From: Io17-Chloro-G2 sp034420695
GTDB taxonomy: Bacteria; Chloroflexota; Dehalococcoidia; Lucifugimonadales; UBA3495
NCBI GenBank assembly: GCA_034420695.1
Contig: DAOULB010000018.1
Coordinates: 124,001 to 188,000 of the forward strand
DNA: 64,000 bases
Reading direction: 5' to 3'
Shown here: positions 23,871-32,549 of the stretch, one piece after another
Layout: each line of letters starts with the position of its first letter
Numbering within the stretch: position 1 is the first letter of the stretch
Made by a program: the position numbers and the translations under genes
The notes under the pieces: generated by a model
The model's database searches: none
The model's input: only the letters and a program-made list of their open reading frames with translations
What the model was told of the DNA's origin: nothing

Positions 23871-25472
23871 ATGACCACAGGCGTCGCAAAAGCTGAAACG
23901 GTAATCAAGAATGCCAATGTCATCACCATCGACCCCAGGCGGCCCCGGGCCCAGGCGGTGGCCATGGGCCACGGCAGGTTTTTGGCCGTGGGAGACAACG
24001 ACGACATGGAAGGCCTCATCGGTCCTTCCACCAAGATAATGGACCTCGCCGGCAAGACGGTGGTGCCGGGGTTCATCGACGCCCACATCCACGTCCTTAG
24101 CAGCGGCATCAAGCACGTGACCTCCGCCGATTGCGAACAGCCCACGGTGGCGGCGGTCCAAGCAGCCCTTCGGGAGAAGGCGGCAGCCACCCCGGCCGGC
24201 GAGTGGGTGCAGGGGTTCAAGTACGACGACACCAAGACCCCCGAAGCCCGCTTCCTGACCCGGCAGGACTTGGACGCGGTGAGCACCCATCACCCCATAT
24301 ACGTCAGCCACCGGGCCGGCCACGTCTACGGCGCCAACAGCATGGCCTTGGAACTGGCGGGAGTGAACCGGGACACACCAGACCCCCATGGAGGGCGCTT
24401 CGGCCGGGACCCGTCTACCGGCGAGTTGGACGGCGTCGTTTACGAGCGGGCCGGAGACCACATCCGGGACGACCTGCTGCCCCATATCACTCCCGCCGAC
24501 CGCCGGTCCGGCCTGCGCCGCATCAACAGCATGTTGACCAAGGTTGGGCTGACCAGCGTCCACGATGCCCGGGTGAGCAACGACGAGTTATACACCTACC
24601 AGGAAGGGAGGGACAGCGGCGAACTGGATCTGCGGGTCTACATGCTGATGAACTACGTCCACTTTCCCGCCCTGAAGGAAGCCGGCCTCAAGACCGGGTT
24701 CGGCGACGACCGGCTGCGGCTGGGGGGCATCAAGATGGTGGCCGACGGCGCCATTGCCGCCCGCACCGCCTACCTGTCGGAGCCCTATGAGGGGAGCGAG
24801 GACGAATGCGGCATACTGGCCATGTCGGTGGAAGAGATTGAACCCTTGGTCATGGACATTCACGAGGCCGGATTCCAAGTGTGCATCCACGCCAACGGCG
24901 ACGCCACCATAGACATGGTGCTCAACGCCTACCGCAAGGCCCAGGACGCCTTCCCCAGGGAGGACACCCGGCACCGCATTGAGCACTGCTCCGTGGTCAA
25001 TCCCGACATCCTGCGCCGTATGAAGGAACTGGGCTGCGTGGCCACCCCCTTCTGCACCTACGTCTATCACCACGGCGAGAAGATGAAGTTCTACGGAGAA
25101 AGGCGCTTGCAGTGGATGTTTGCCCAGCGGTCATTCCTGGACTATGGGATAATCGCCACCGGGGCCACCGACTACCCTCCGGGCCCCTACGAACCCTTGA
25201 TGGGCATCCAGAGTTGCGTCACCAGGACCGACAGCGATGGGAACGTGTGGGGACCGGACCAGAAGATATCGGTGGAGGAGGCTCTGAGGGTGTACACCAT
25301 GCACAGCGCCTACGCCGGTTTCGAGGAGGATATCAAGGGTTCCATCCAGGCCGGGAAGCTGGCTGACTTGGTGGTGCTGGCCCAGGACCCTACGGAAATC
25401 GACCCCTTTGGCATCAAGGACATTACCGTGGAAAGGACCATTATCGGCGGACAAACGGTGTATGAGGCATGA
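23871..25472 (+). CDS. Amidohydrolase family protein (YtcJ-like)
   Basis: At 533 residues this fits the amidohydrolase-3/YtcJ group. VVPGFIDAHIHVLSSG gives the HxH metal ligands, HANGDATIDMVLNAY and RHRIEHCSVVNPDIL the later histidines, and ATDYPPGPYEPLMGIQ the catalytic Asp region. Members hydrolyse amides or related bonds, and this group often acts on N-substituted formamides. ATG 23871 follows AAGGAG. It is followed by a GSA-aminomutase-like gene and may share a catabolic role with it; the substrate is unknown. Confidence 0.88.
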   Translation: MTTGVAKAETVIKNANVITIDPRRPRAQAVAMGHGRFLAVGDNDDMEGLIGPSTKIMDLAGKTVVPGFIDAHIHVLSSGIKHVTSADCEQPTVAAVQAALREKAAATPAGEWVQGFKYDDTKTPEARFLTRQDLDAVSTHHPIYVSHRAGHVYGANSMALELAGVNRDTPDPHGGRFGRDPSTGELDGVVYERAGDHIRDDLLPHITPADRRSGLRRINSMLTKVGLTSVHDARVSNDELYTYQEGRDSGELDLRVYMLMNYVHFPALKEAGLKTGFGDDRLRLGGIKMVADGAIAARTAYLSEPYEGSEDECGILAMSVEEIEPLVMDIHEAGFQVCIHANGDATIDMVLNAYRKAQDAFPREDTRHRIEHCSVVNPDILRRMKELGCVATPFCTYVYHHGEKMKFYGERRLQWMFAQRSFLDYGIIATGATDYPPGPYEPLMGIQSCVTRTDSDGNVWGPDQKISVEEALRVYTMHSAYAGFEEDIKGSIQAGKLADLVVLAQDPTEIDPFGIKDITVERTIIGGQTVYEA

Positions 25473-25597
25473 TTCTTCCATCGGATTAAGCCGGCGGGAG
25501 AATAGTCGAAAATAGTCCCGCGTCGCCAGGGTCCGACGCCCCGGAATGCCCAACCGGAGAAACATCAACCCGTAGCCCAACTTGGAGGAGGAAAGTC

Positions 25598-26941
25598 ATG
25601 GCCGAAACCATAAGGGAAGCCTACATCCGCAGGAGCCCCAAGTCGGCGGAGCTTTATCCCAGGTTCAAGAACCTGTTTCCCTCCGGGGGCGGCGGCCACG
25701 ACGGCTACGTTGCCGCTCCTTTTCCGGTGAGCATCGCCCGGGGCCTGGGGCCCCGCAAGTGGGACGTGGACGGCAACGAGTACATTGATTACGGAATGGG
25801 TTCGGCGTCGTTGCTCTTGGGACACGCCCACCCTGACGTGGTCGAAGCCCTGGTTCAGGTTGCCCCCAACGGCTCCCACTTCGGCGGGCCGGTGGAGTCG
25901 GTGCTGGAATGGGGCGAGCGGGTTATCAGTCTGATGCCCTGCGCCGACCGGGTGCGGTTTGTCGGCTCAGGGGCCGAGTCCACCATGCTGTCCATGCGGG
26001 TGGCCCGGGCCTTTACCGGCAAGGAAAAGATTATCCGCTGGGAGTCCCACTACCACGGCTGGCACGACTACGTAATGCCGGGCAACCTGCCCCCATTCGA
26101 CGTGCCGGCCTCCACCGGCATTCCCCAAGGAGTCATCGACTCGGTAATCGTGTTGCCGCCGGACCTGAGCGCCTTGGAACGCACCCTTGAGGCCGACGAC
26201 AACATCGCCGGGGTGATCACCGAAGGCAGCGGGGCATCCTACGGGACGGTGCCCCTGTCGCCGGGGTTCTTGGAAGGGGTGCGCCAACTTACCCAGCGCC
26301 ACGGCGTGGTGATGATCCTGGATGAAGTTATCACCGGGTTCCGCTGGAGCCCAGGCGGCCTGCAACAGAAGATAGGTGTGACCCCGGACCTGTGCACCAT
26401 GGCCAAGATACTGACCGGCGGCATGCCCGGCGGCGCCGTGGCTGGGCGTCAGGATGTTATGGCGGTGATGGAGCAGACCGGGGACTCCCACCACGACAGG
26501 TACGAGCGGGTTTCCCACGGCGGCACCTTCAACGCCAATCCCTACGCCGCCGCTACCGGTAATGCCGCCCTGCGGTTGGTGGCCACCGGGGAGTTGCAGG
26601 ACCAAGCTGACCGGATGGCCGCCAAGCTGCGTACCGGTCTGCAGGAAATCATGGACCGCCGGGAAATCGAAGCGGCGGTCTACGGCGACTCTTCCACCTT
26701 CCACGTGTACTTCGGGGCCAGGTCCATCGAAGGGATGGACGCCAACACCCTGAAGAACCAGCCGGTGGAAACCCAGAACGCCTTCCGCCAGGCGCTGCAG
26801 GTCAGGGGCGTGGACCTGATGTCCCGCACCAGCGGGGTGCTGTCCGGCGTCCACACCGAGTCAGACATAGACCGGAGCCTGGAAGCCTTCGACGGCGCAG
26901 TCCAAGCCATGGTAGAGGAAGGCCTAGTCAGCCACGGGTAG
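25598..26941 (+). CDS. Class III aminotransferase, glutamate-1-semialdehyde aminomutase-like
   Basis: The 447-residue sequence contains the PLP-binding pieces FVGSGAESTMLSMRVARAFTGK, WESHYHGWHDYVMPGN, DEVITGFRWSPGGLQ and the lysine segment CTMAKILTGGMPGGAVAG. It resembles HemL, but it is not in the tetrapyrrole operon and sits beside an amidohydrolase, so it is more likely a transaminase or mutase of another pathway; a true HemL role cannot be excluded. ATG 25598 has GGAGGAGGAAA upstream. A terminator follows. Confidence 0.82.
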   Translation: MAETIREAYIRRSPKSAELYPRFKNLFPSGGGGHDGYVAAPFPVSIARGLGPRKWDVDGNEYIDYGMGSASLLLGHAHPDVVEALVQVAPNGSHFGGPVESVLEWGERVISLMPCADRVRFVGSGAESTMLSMRVARAFTGKEKIIRWESHYHGWHDYVMPGNLPPFDVPASTGIPQGVIDSVIVLPPDLSALERTLEADDNIAGVITEGSGASYGTVPLSPGFLEGVRQLTQRHGVVMILDEVITGFRWSPGGLQQKIGVTPDLCTMAKILTGGMPGGAVAGRQDVMAVMEQTGDSHHDRYERVSHGGTFNANPYAAATGNAALRLVATGELQDQADRMAAKLRTGLQEIMDRREIEAAVYGDSSTFHVYFGARSIEGMDANTLKNQPVETQNAFRQALQVRGVDLMSRTSGVLSGVHTESDIDRSLEAFDGAVQAMVEEGLVSHG

Positions 26942-26979
26942 CGAGGCGGATTACGGTTAGACCTAGTAGTGTCCAATGC

Positions 26980-27005
26980 AGCCCCGGCTGAACCAAGCCG
27001 GGGCT
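26980..27005 (+). terminator. Probable terminator after the aminotransferase
   Basis: AGCCCCGGCT and AGCCGGGGCT make a perfect 10-bp stem with a six-base loop, 39 bases after the aminotransferase stop, followed by ATACTTATTG, a weak T-rich tail. Confidence 0.65.
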
Positions 27006-27164
27006 ATACTTATTGCAATTGGAGGATGGGAAGGAGAATATTTGTCCATGCTGCGAGTATCAGCCAGCCTCATGGCACTTTATTGTCGTTGCCCAAGAAC
27101 GGTCAACTATGGCATCAAATAACGCATGGGGCGCGGAGGCGTGAGGAGCGTGTTGTGGCCTCAA

Positions 27165-27412
27165 TGTATGACTTCGTCAATCACCGTTGGGTTGATGCCA
27201 AGGAAGCACTGCGAAAACTGGACAACGATTTTGTTGGCAGACTTGAACCCGAACACAGGATACAAACACTAGGGTTGGGCTTCCCTCAACAATACAGCGT
27301 TGGGTATAGGAGTAAACGGCCGCTCTCTAAGAAGTGGCATTACCTGTGTCTTCAAGACGGCTGCAAAGGACAAGGCGTACTTGGCGGAAGAAAGGAAGAA
27401 TGGGGCCGCTAG
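27165..27412 (+). CDS. Small hypothetical protein (doubtful)
   Basis: An open frame reads MYDFVNHRWVDAKEALRKLD and ends GRKEEWGR, 82 residues. The frame is open from 26969, but this section looks more protein-like than the part before it. Two cysteines (YLCLQDGCKG) and a basic C-terminus are the only notable features. I recognise no family and see no good ribosome-binding site. It may be a remnant at the edge of the DUF433/DprA cassette. Confidence 0.35.
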
Positions 27413-27475
27413 GCTTGGAAGGCCAGACAAGCGCGGCCGAAACTTCAAAGACCTTAAAATGAGACGAGATAGACG

Positions 27476-27706
27476 ATGAAAGCATTCGACAGGATTACTT
27501 TCGATCCCACTGTCATGGGGGGTAAGGCGTGCATTCGTGGTATGCGCGTCACGGTTGGGACCGTAGTGGGTCTCCTGGCCGCTGGCCGCTCACCTTCCGA
27601 AATCCTGGAGGCCTATCCGTATCTTGAAAAAGAAGACATCAACCAATCCTTGTCTTATGCCGCCTGGAGGCTGGAGGAGCGCGAAGTTCCCCTCTCCATG
27701 CCATGA
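27476..27706 (+). CDS. DUF433 antitoxin-like protein
   Basis: This 76-residue protein has the DUF433 pattern: ITFDPTVMGGKACIRGMRVTVGTVVGLLAAGRSPSEILEAYPYL followed by LSYAAWRLEE is the family signature, described here in parts. DUF433 proteins are paired with PIN-like DUF5615 proteins as presumed toxin-antitoxin modules. Its stop overlaps the ATG of the next reading frame by ATGA at 27703-27706. That next frame is a broken DUF5615 gene, so this antitoxin appears orphaned. A second, intact pair is at 44.9-45.5 kb. Confidence 0.85.
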   Translation: MKAFDRITFDPTVMGGKACIRGMRVTVGTVVGLLAAGRSPSEILEAYPYLEKEDINQSLSYAAWRLEEREVPLSMP

Positions 27707-27908
27707 GGCCGGCGCTTCTCGTGGACATGAACCTATCACCCGAATGGATACCGGCGCTGCAGAAACACGGATGGCAGGCGCTGCACTGAGGCCGGCGACC
27801 CAAGGCCTGTTGGTCGCAGCTTTCAACCAGCATGATTCTGACCCGTCCGCCTGTGCCTTGGTCGTGGTTGACGAGGGCCGAAACCGGGTGCGAGTGTTGC
27901 CGCTATGA
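27703..27908 (+). pseudogene. Broken DUF5615 (PIN-like) toxin gene
   Basis: The first 28 codons read like the start of a DUF5615 protein (LLVDMNLSPEWIPALQKHGW, then QALH) and stop at TGA 27787-27789, where members normally continue HW. A different frame, up to TGA 27906-27908, reads ACALVVVDEGRNRVRVLPL, the typical family C-terminus. Intact members are ~115 residues; only ~60 residues are recognisable here, so ~50 residues, including most acidic active-site positions, are deleted with a frame change. Both boundaries keep ATGA overlaps, with DUF433 before and the DprA-like gene after, which shows the original three-gene arrangement. Confidence 0.8.
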
Positions 27909-28546
27909 AACCTAGTTCAGCCGGGAATTACCCAACACAAGCTGCCACGATACTCGGCTCGAACGGCCGGCCTGTGGCCTTGCTGCCGCCGGAGACGGTC
28001 CACATTGGCAACCTTCAATTAGTCGAAGAGCCGTTGACTGCCCTCTTCTGCTCGCAGCGCTGCCCCGGGGACCTCATCCTGAAGACCTATGACCTTGCCA
28101 GGGCCATGCGGGATGCCGGCGTGCCGGTTATAGGAGGCTTCCAGACGCCGATGGAGAAAGAGTGCCTGCGCCTGCTGCTCCGGGGGAGCCAACCCGTGGT
28201 CGTATGCCCGGCCCGCGGCATCCAGAACATGCGCCTCCCAGGCGACTGGCGCCCCGCTCTGGAGGAGGGCCGACTGCTGGTCCCGTCGCCCTTCCCGTCC
28301 ACGATCCGGCGTGCGACGGCGGAGGTCGCTGCTCAGCGCAACGAAATGGTGGCCTCGCTGGCGAGCCAGGTTTTCATCGCCCACGCCGCTCCCGGCGGCA
28401 GGACGGAGGCCTTCGCCCGCAAGCTTGCTGCCGAGGGGAAGCCCGTCTTGACCTTGGAGAGCCCGGGCAACGGCAACCTTGAAGCCTTGGGTGCTCGTAC
28501 CGTCACGCCGGAGGACATAGGGGAAGCGCTTTTTGAGTCCGGATAG
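27905..28546 (+). CDS. DprA/Smf-like (SLOG Rossmann) protein
   Basis: The 213-residue product resembles the Rossmann core of DNA-processing protein DprA: GDLILKTYDLARAMRDAGVPVIGGFQTPME, QPVVVCPARGIQNMRLP, GRLLVPSPFPSTIRRATAEVAAQRNEMVASLA and FIAHAAPGGRTEAFARKLAAEGKPVLTLE. DprA loads RecA on single-stranded DNA, but short DprA-like proteins with SLOG folds also occur in defence and stress modules. The ATG at 27905 overlaps the old stop of the toxin frame, so this gene was translationally coupled to the DUF433/DUF5615 pair. It is probably not the housekeeping dprA. Confidence 0.78.
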   Translation: MKPSSAGNYPTQAATILGSNGRPVALLPPETVHIGNLQLVEEPLTALFCSQRCPGDLILKTYDLARAMRDAGVPVIGGFQTPMEKECLRLLLRGSQPVVVCPARGIQNMRLPGDWRPALEEGRLLVPSPFPSTIRRATAEVAAQRNEMVASLASQVFIAHAAPGGRTEAFARKLAAEGKPVLTLESPGNGNLEALGARTVTPEDIGEALFESG

Positions 28547-28550
28547 AGCC

Positions 28551-29909
28551 CTACTCCGCGCCCAGCAGATCGCAGGCCAAGGCCAGCATTATCTTGGTGC
28601 CGCTGACCAAGCTCTTGACTCCCACGGACTCGTCGGTGCCGTGGTTGCGGGTCAGCATGGGGTCGTCGTCGGGATGGGCCCCGGAGAAGCCGTAGGTGAC
28701 GATTCCCAAGGGCCGGGTGAACCTGGAATCGGTGAAGCCGGTGCTGATGGCGGGCACCCACTGAATGTCGTCCCGGTCCAAGGCCTGGGAGGTGACTGCT
28801 TGAATCCTCTGGGCGAACCCCGTCTCGAAGGGCGATGAGTTGGGAACCGCCATGTAATCGATGTCGAACTCTACTCCGGGTATTCCGCCGAGGATCTTGT
28901 TCAATTCCTGTCTGACGTAAGCTTCGTCTTGGTGGGGCAGGGTGCGGATGTCGCAGGTCAACCGGATGGCCTCGGGCACGCTGTTGGACTTGATGCCCCC
29001 TTGGATCATGGTGGGGGTTACGGTCATGCGGGACAGCGCCCGCATTATCGATGCGAACCTGGGGTTCACGGGGGCGGTGTCGGCGATGATCTGGTCGATG
29101 TTCGCCGGAGACGGACGGTCTTCGATGGCGAAGGTGGAGAGGTACTGGAACAGGCTGGTGGATGTGTCCCGCTCCGGTTCGTACTGCTCGATGCGCTGTA
29201 CCGCCTGGGCCAGTCCAAACAGGGCGTTCTCACCCTGCCAGGGGGTTGAGGCGTGGGCGCTGGAACCCTTGACGTGGATCTCCACCTGCAGCCGGCCCTT
29301 CTCGCCGACGCCCAGGATGTAGGTCAAGGCACCGGCGGCCTCTATGGGCGTTCCGCCTCCCTCGTTGACCGCCAGCGGCGCGGCCAGCTTGTCCGGGTGG
29401 TTTTGGGCCAGCCAGCCGAAGCCGTACCGCCCGCCGTGCTCTTCGTCGGCCCCAGATGCTAGGATGAGGCTGTCTTTCAGCTGGATGCCGTTGCGGCGGA
29501 GCAGCCGCATGGCCATCATCTGGACAGTGAGCAGCCCCTTGCAGTCGTTGGCGCCCCGGCCGTAGACCCGCCCGTCGGCGATGGTGGCGCTGAAGGGCGG
29601 GAAGCGCCACTTGTCTTCCTCCTCCACCGGCACCACGTCGGTGTGGGACATGAACATCAACCCGGCCTTCTCCGAAGCACCCTCCATCCGGGCAATGATG
29701 TTGCCCCGGCCCGGGGCAGACTCGAGAATCTCCGCCGGAATGCCGTCCTGGGCCAGCCAGTCCCGGGCGAACTCGCAGACCGGGGTCTCGTTGCCAGTGG
29801 GCATCACCCCGGTGTTCACCGAGGGAATTCTGACCAGGGCCTGCTCCAGTTCCAGGATTTCAGGTTGGGCCGCGTCCACCTGCCGGAACAGGTCTTCCAA
29901 ATCTGGCAT
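28551..29909 (-). CDS. M20 family metallopeptidase (ArgE/DapE/carboxypeptidase G2-like)
   Basis: The 452-residue protein shows the di-zinc site residues: MFMSHTDVVP (His and Asp), GRGANDCKG (bridging acid region, here Asn-Asp), GADEEHGG (catalytic Glu pair) and the late RNHGTDESV histidine. KGSSAHASTPWQGENA marks the dimerisation lid domain. M20 enzymes release amino acids from peptides or N-acyl amino acids; the exact substrate is unknown. It converges on the DprA-like gene with four bases between stop codons. Confidence 0.9.
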   Translation of the reverse strand: MPDLEDLFRQVDAAQPEILELEQALVRIPSVNTGVMPTGNETPVCEFARDWLAQDGIPAEILESAPGRGNIIARMEGASEKAGLMFMSHTDVVPVEEEDKWRFPPFSATIADGRVYGRGANDCKGLLTVQMMAMRLLRRNGIQLKDSLILASGADEEHGGRYGFGWLAQNHPDKLAAPLAVNEGGGTPIEAAGALTYILGVGEKGRLQVEIHVKGSSAHASTPWQGENALFGLAQAVQRIEQYEPERDTSTSLFQYLSTFAIEDRPSPANIDQIIADTAPVNPRFASIMRALSRMTVTPTMIQGGIKSNSVPEAIRLTCDIRTLPHQDEAYVRQELNKILGGIPGVEFDIDYMAVPNSSPFETGFAQRIQAVTSQALDRDDIQWVPAISTGFTDSRFTRPLGIVTYGFSGAHPDDDPMLTRNHGTDESVGVKSLVSGTKIMLALACDLLGAE

Positions 29910-29953
29910 GGCTTAGCACCTCTCGTAGTCACACTTTGGTCAGCGTGCGTATC

Positions 29954-31108
29954 CTAGACGAGGGCGGTGGGTGAATCAATCACGTCCAACAGTCCGCGGT
30001 TGACATACAATCGCGGCCACGTTTCCGGGTGGTACTCAACAACCTCCAGCATTGCCAGCCGGTCGAGTATTCCCCGCGCTCCAGCGGTGGAGACACCCAG
30101 AAATTCCGCCGCCGCCGGGGCGGTTAGAAACGGTCTCTCGAAGAGCTGGTCCAGCAGCATCAAAGTATTGGCAGACTGGCGGCTTTCCTGCAGAGTTTGC
30201 CGCATTTGTTCGTGCAAGTCTCTCACTCGCCGGATCCGTCGAAGGGCATCGTGCGCCTGTTCGACAACGCCGTCAAGAAAATATCCAAGCCAAGTCTGCC
30301 AGTCCCCCGTGGCGCTGACCCTGAAAAGTTGCTGGTAGTAGGCATCCCGGTCGCGTTCGAAGTATGCGCTCAGGTACAGCAAGGGCTGGAGCAGGACTCC
30401 CTTGGCTTGGAGAAACAGGCTGATGAAGAGGCGGCCCAGCCGCCCGTTGCCGTTGAAGTATGGGTGAATCGCCTCGAACTGGTAATGTAGCATCGCACAC
30501 TGAATCAGCGGCGGCAGAAGTGTGTCTTCGTTGGCAAACCTCTCCCAATCCAGCAGCAGGTCGCGCACAAGGCTGGCCGGAGGAGGGATGTAGGTGGCCT
30601 CCTCCATTGCAGTGTTTGGTGTGCCGATGAAGACCTGTCCTGTTCGCAGTGCTCCCAGCCCGTAGCTGGAGCCCCTCACTCCTTCGAGCAGGATTTCGTG
30701 CATCTCGTTGGCCAGTCGCACGCAGATGGGAAGGGCATCGAGACGATTCAGGCCATGTTCCAGCGCTTTCACGTAGTTGGACACTTCCGCAACGTCGCTC
30801 ATGGACTTCCCTGTATCCGACGCTTCGTAACGGAACAGGTCGGATAGGGATGCCTGGGTGCCCTCAATCCTGGAAGATAAGACTGCTTCCCGGCGGATGA
30901 AGGGGCGGATGAGGAGATGCGGGTTTGGGACCGTCTCGCCGACTCCGGCCAGTGTGGACACCGCTCTCGACGCCTCGTCCAGTCGATAGACCAACCAAGG
31001 CTCCAAGTCCAATTTGCGGGGGAGATGGGCAGGGACGAAAGCCTGGTTCCCTCCCTCAATAGGCACCAAGCGTCCGCATGGGCTGTCTATGAGTTCGCTT
31101 ATAGCCAT
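29954..31108 (-). CDS. Fic family protein with N-terminal inhibitory motif and C-terminal winged helix
   Basis: The 384-residue protein has a Fic N-terminal region with an inhibitory motif (Ser78 to Glu82-Gly83 in VLSSRIEGTQ), a Fic core with HPYFNGNGRLGR at 215-226, and a C-terminal winged helix (FLTAPAAAEFLGVSTAGARGILDRL). Fic enzymes transfer AMP or related groups to proteins. The motif's usual acidic residue before GNGR is Asn here, so metal binding may differ. Two copies of a 49-bp repeat containing inverted half-sites lie just upstream of the start, consistent with autoregulation by the winged helix. A homologue is cut by the right window edge. Confidence 0.9.
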   Translation of the reverse strand: MAISELIDSPCGRLVPIEGGNQAFVPAHLPRKLDLEPWLVYRLDEASRAVSTLAGVGETVPNPHLLIRPFIRREAVLSSRIEGTQASLSDLFRYEASDTGKSMSDVAEVSNYVKALEHGLNRLDALPICVRLANEMHEILLEGVRGSSYGLGALRTGQVFIGTPNTAMEEATYIPPPASLVRDLLLDWERFANEDTLLPPLIQCAMLHYQFEAIHPYFNGNGRLGRLFISLFLQAKGVLLQPLLYLSAYFERDRDAYYQQLFRVSATGDWQTWLGYFLDGVVEQAHDALRRIRRVRDLHEQMRQTLQESRQSANTLMLLDQLFERPFLTAPAAAEFLGVSTAGARGILDRLAMLEVVEYHPETWPRLYVNRGLLDVIDSPTALV

Positions 31109-31119
31109 TAGAAACTCAG

Positions 31120-31168
31120 CTTGCTAATTCCGGAGCAATCGAAACTTTTGAGCTGAATAGTTGCAATT
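31120..31168 (-). promoter_or_regulatory. Operator-like 49-bp repeat, proximal copy
   Basis: This copy runs from CTTGCTAATTCCGG to TAGTTGCAATT and begins 12 bases upstream of the Fic start. It matches the distal copy at 46 of 49 positions. Its inverted half-sites are slightly degraded, reading ATCGAAAC opposite GTTGCAATT. Confidence 0.6.
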
Positions 31169-31236
31169 ATATCAGCTACAACACTAGAGAACGAATGCCA
31201 TGCCCACTTAAGCCGTCTGGACAATTGGAAAGTTCA

Positions 31237-31285
31237 CTTGCTAATTCCGGAGCAATTGCAACTTTTGGGCTGAATAGTTGCAATT
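31237..31285 (-). promoter_or_regulatory. Operator-like 49-bp repeat, distal copy
   Basis: The second copy starts exactly 117 bases from the first. It contains a perfect inverted repeat, AATTGCAAC and GTTGCAATT, separated by 14 bases. A further half-site, TTAATTGCAAC, follows at 31292. The arrangement looks like binding sites for a dimeric regulator, plausibly the Fic winged helix. Confidence 0.6.
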
Positions 31286-31420
31286 GCCCTGTTAATTGCA
31301 ACCAAAGTATCAAACTGCAATATCCTGTAGTGAGCAGTCCGTAGTTAGTAATATATTGGAGATTAACCGTAAACAGGGCCGAGGTTTTGCCAAGGCATTG
31401 TTGGCGTTAGGCTACCTGCG

Positions 31421-32362
31421 CTACGGGGAGATGGGTTCCAGGCCGTCTTCGCGGCGGGCGTCGTTTATGTGCTCCAGCACCCTTACTTCCAGCGGGGCCA
31501 ATTCATAGCCGATGTCTGCCAGCATCCGGCTATGGTCCACCATGTAGATGTGGGGCACAGACTGGTCGCCGGTGCTTATATCGGCCCCGGGGATAAACTT
31601 CCTGACCAGATCGGCCATGTCCTTGATAGTGGCCAAGTGTCCCCCGCTGATGTAGATGGGGTGGTTGAGGTTGTCGCTCAGGGCCACACGAACGAAGATT
31701 TCGGCCGCATCCTCGGCGTGGATCATCGGCGAGGGCTCGTCTTGGTGGAAGGGCATGCTTATAGCCCGGCCCACCGCGGGATAGGACATCAGCAGCCCGC
31801 CGATGATGCCGGTCATGCCGGTCACCCTGCCGTGGCCGAACACGGTGCAGATGCGCACTCCCCGCAGGTCCAACCCGTAGAGACTGTTGTACTTCTGCGC
31901 GGCAAAGTCGTTGGCCGCCTTGGTCATGCCGTAAACGTTGATGGGAGCAGTTACGTCATCCTCGTTCACCGGACGATCACCAAAGGTTTCCTGCACCCCG
32001 AAGGCGGCGATGGAGCTGGCGTAGACCACTCGTTTCACCCCGGTCCAGCGGGCTGCTTCGAAGACGTTATTGGTCCCCTGGATATTGACCAGCATCCCGA
32101 AGTGGGGCCGGTCTTCGGTGTCGGGCGGCAGCAGCGCAGCCATGTGAATAATCCGGTCAACCCGGTGGGTGTTAACCGCTTCCAACAGATGGGGCAGCTG
32201 GCTTATATCGCCCCGGTAGAACTGAATCCGGTCCAAGTATGGGTCGAGGTTGGCCCTGGGCGGGGCCAAGTCAAAGCAGACCACTTCCTCGCCGCGCTCA
32301 ACCAGCTTCCGGACTATGCGGTTGCCGATGAATCCGGCGCCCCCGGTAACCATGACCGGCAT
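31421..32362 (-). CDS. NAD-dependent epimerase/dehydratase (extended SDR)
   Basis: The 313-residue product begins MPVMVTGGAGFIGNRIVRKL, the glycine-rich NAD-binding motif of extended SDRs. VVYASSIAAFG and the active-site YGMTKAANDF (YxxxK) are present. RDVxHLAA is here IIHMAALLPPDTEDRP. Such enzymes act on nucleotide sugars or related alcohols; the substrate is unknown. ATG 32362 follows GGGAG at eight bases. Confidence 0.9.
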   Translation of the reverse strand: MPVMVTGGAGFIGNRIVRKLVERGEEVVCFDLAPPRANLDPYLDRIQFYRGDISQLPHLLEAVNTHRVDRIIHMAALLPPDTEDRPHFGMLVNIQGTNNVFEAARWTGVKRVVYASSIAAFGVQETFGDRPVNEDDVTAPINVYGMTKAANDFAAQKYNSLYGLDLRGVRICTVFGHGRVTGMTGIIGGLLMSYPAVGRAISMPFHQDEPSPMIHAEDAAEIFVRVALSDNLNHPIYISGGHLATIKDMADLVRKFIPGADISTGDQSVPHIYMVDHSRMLADIGYELAPLEVRVLEHINDARREDGLEPISP

Positions 32363-32549
32363 TTCTAAACTCCCTGAACGGATTGCCGCTGATCGGAGCG
32401 GCCTTGGAAGGGTCAATCATACATAGGGCCGAATTGCGGCGCAAACCGGCTGTGCAGGCCAGAGTTTATGACACGGGTTAAGAGTCCAGTGAAGATGTCA
32501 CCCCATGGAAAGTATAAAGGTGACGTTGAGTGAGCGGGACCAACCGTCG

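Larger units (their letters stand above)
31109..31420. other. Intergenic region upstream of the Fic gene
   Basis: The 312 bases between the Fic start and the SDR stop contain the two 49-bp repeats and no supported gene. The AT content is well above the surrounding coding sequence. Confidence 0.55.

Noticed and set aside
25598..26941. Assignment as housekeeping hemL
   Set aside because: The family match is good, but the gene is far from the tetrapyrrole operon and next to an amidohydrolase; HemL-like paralogues are common.
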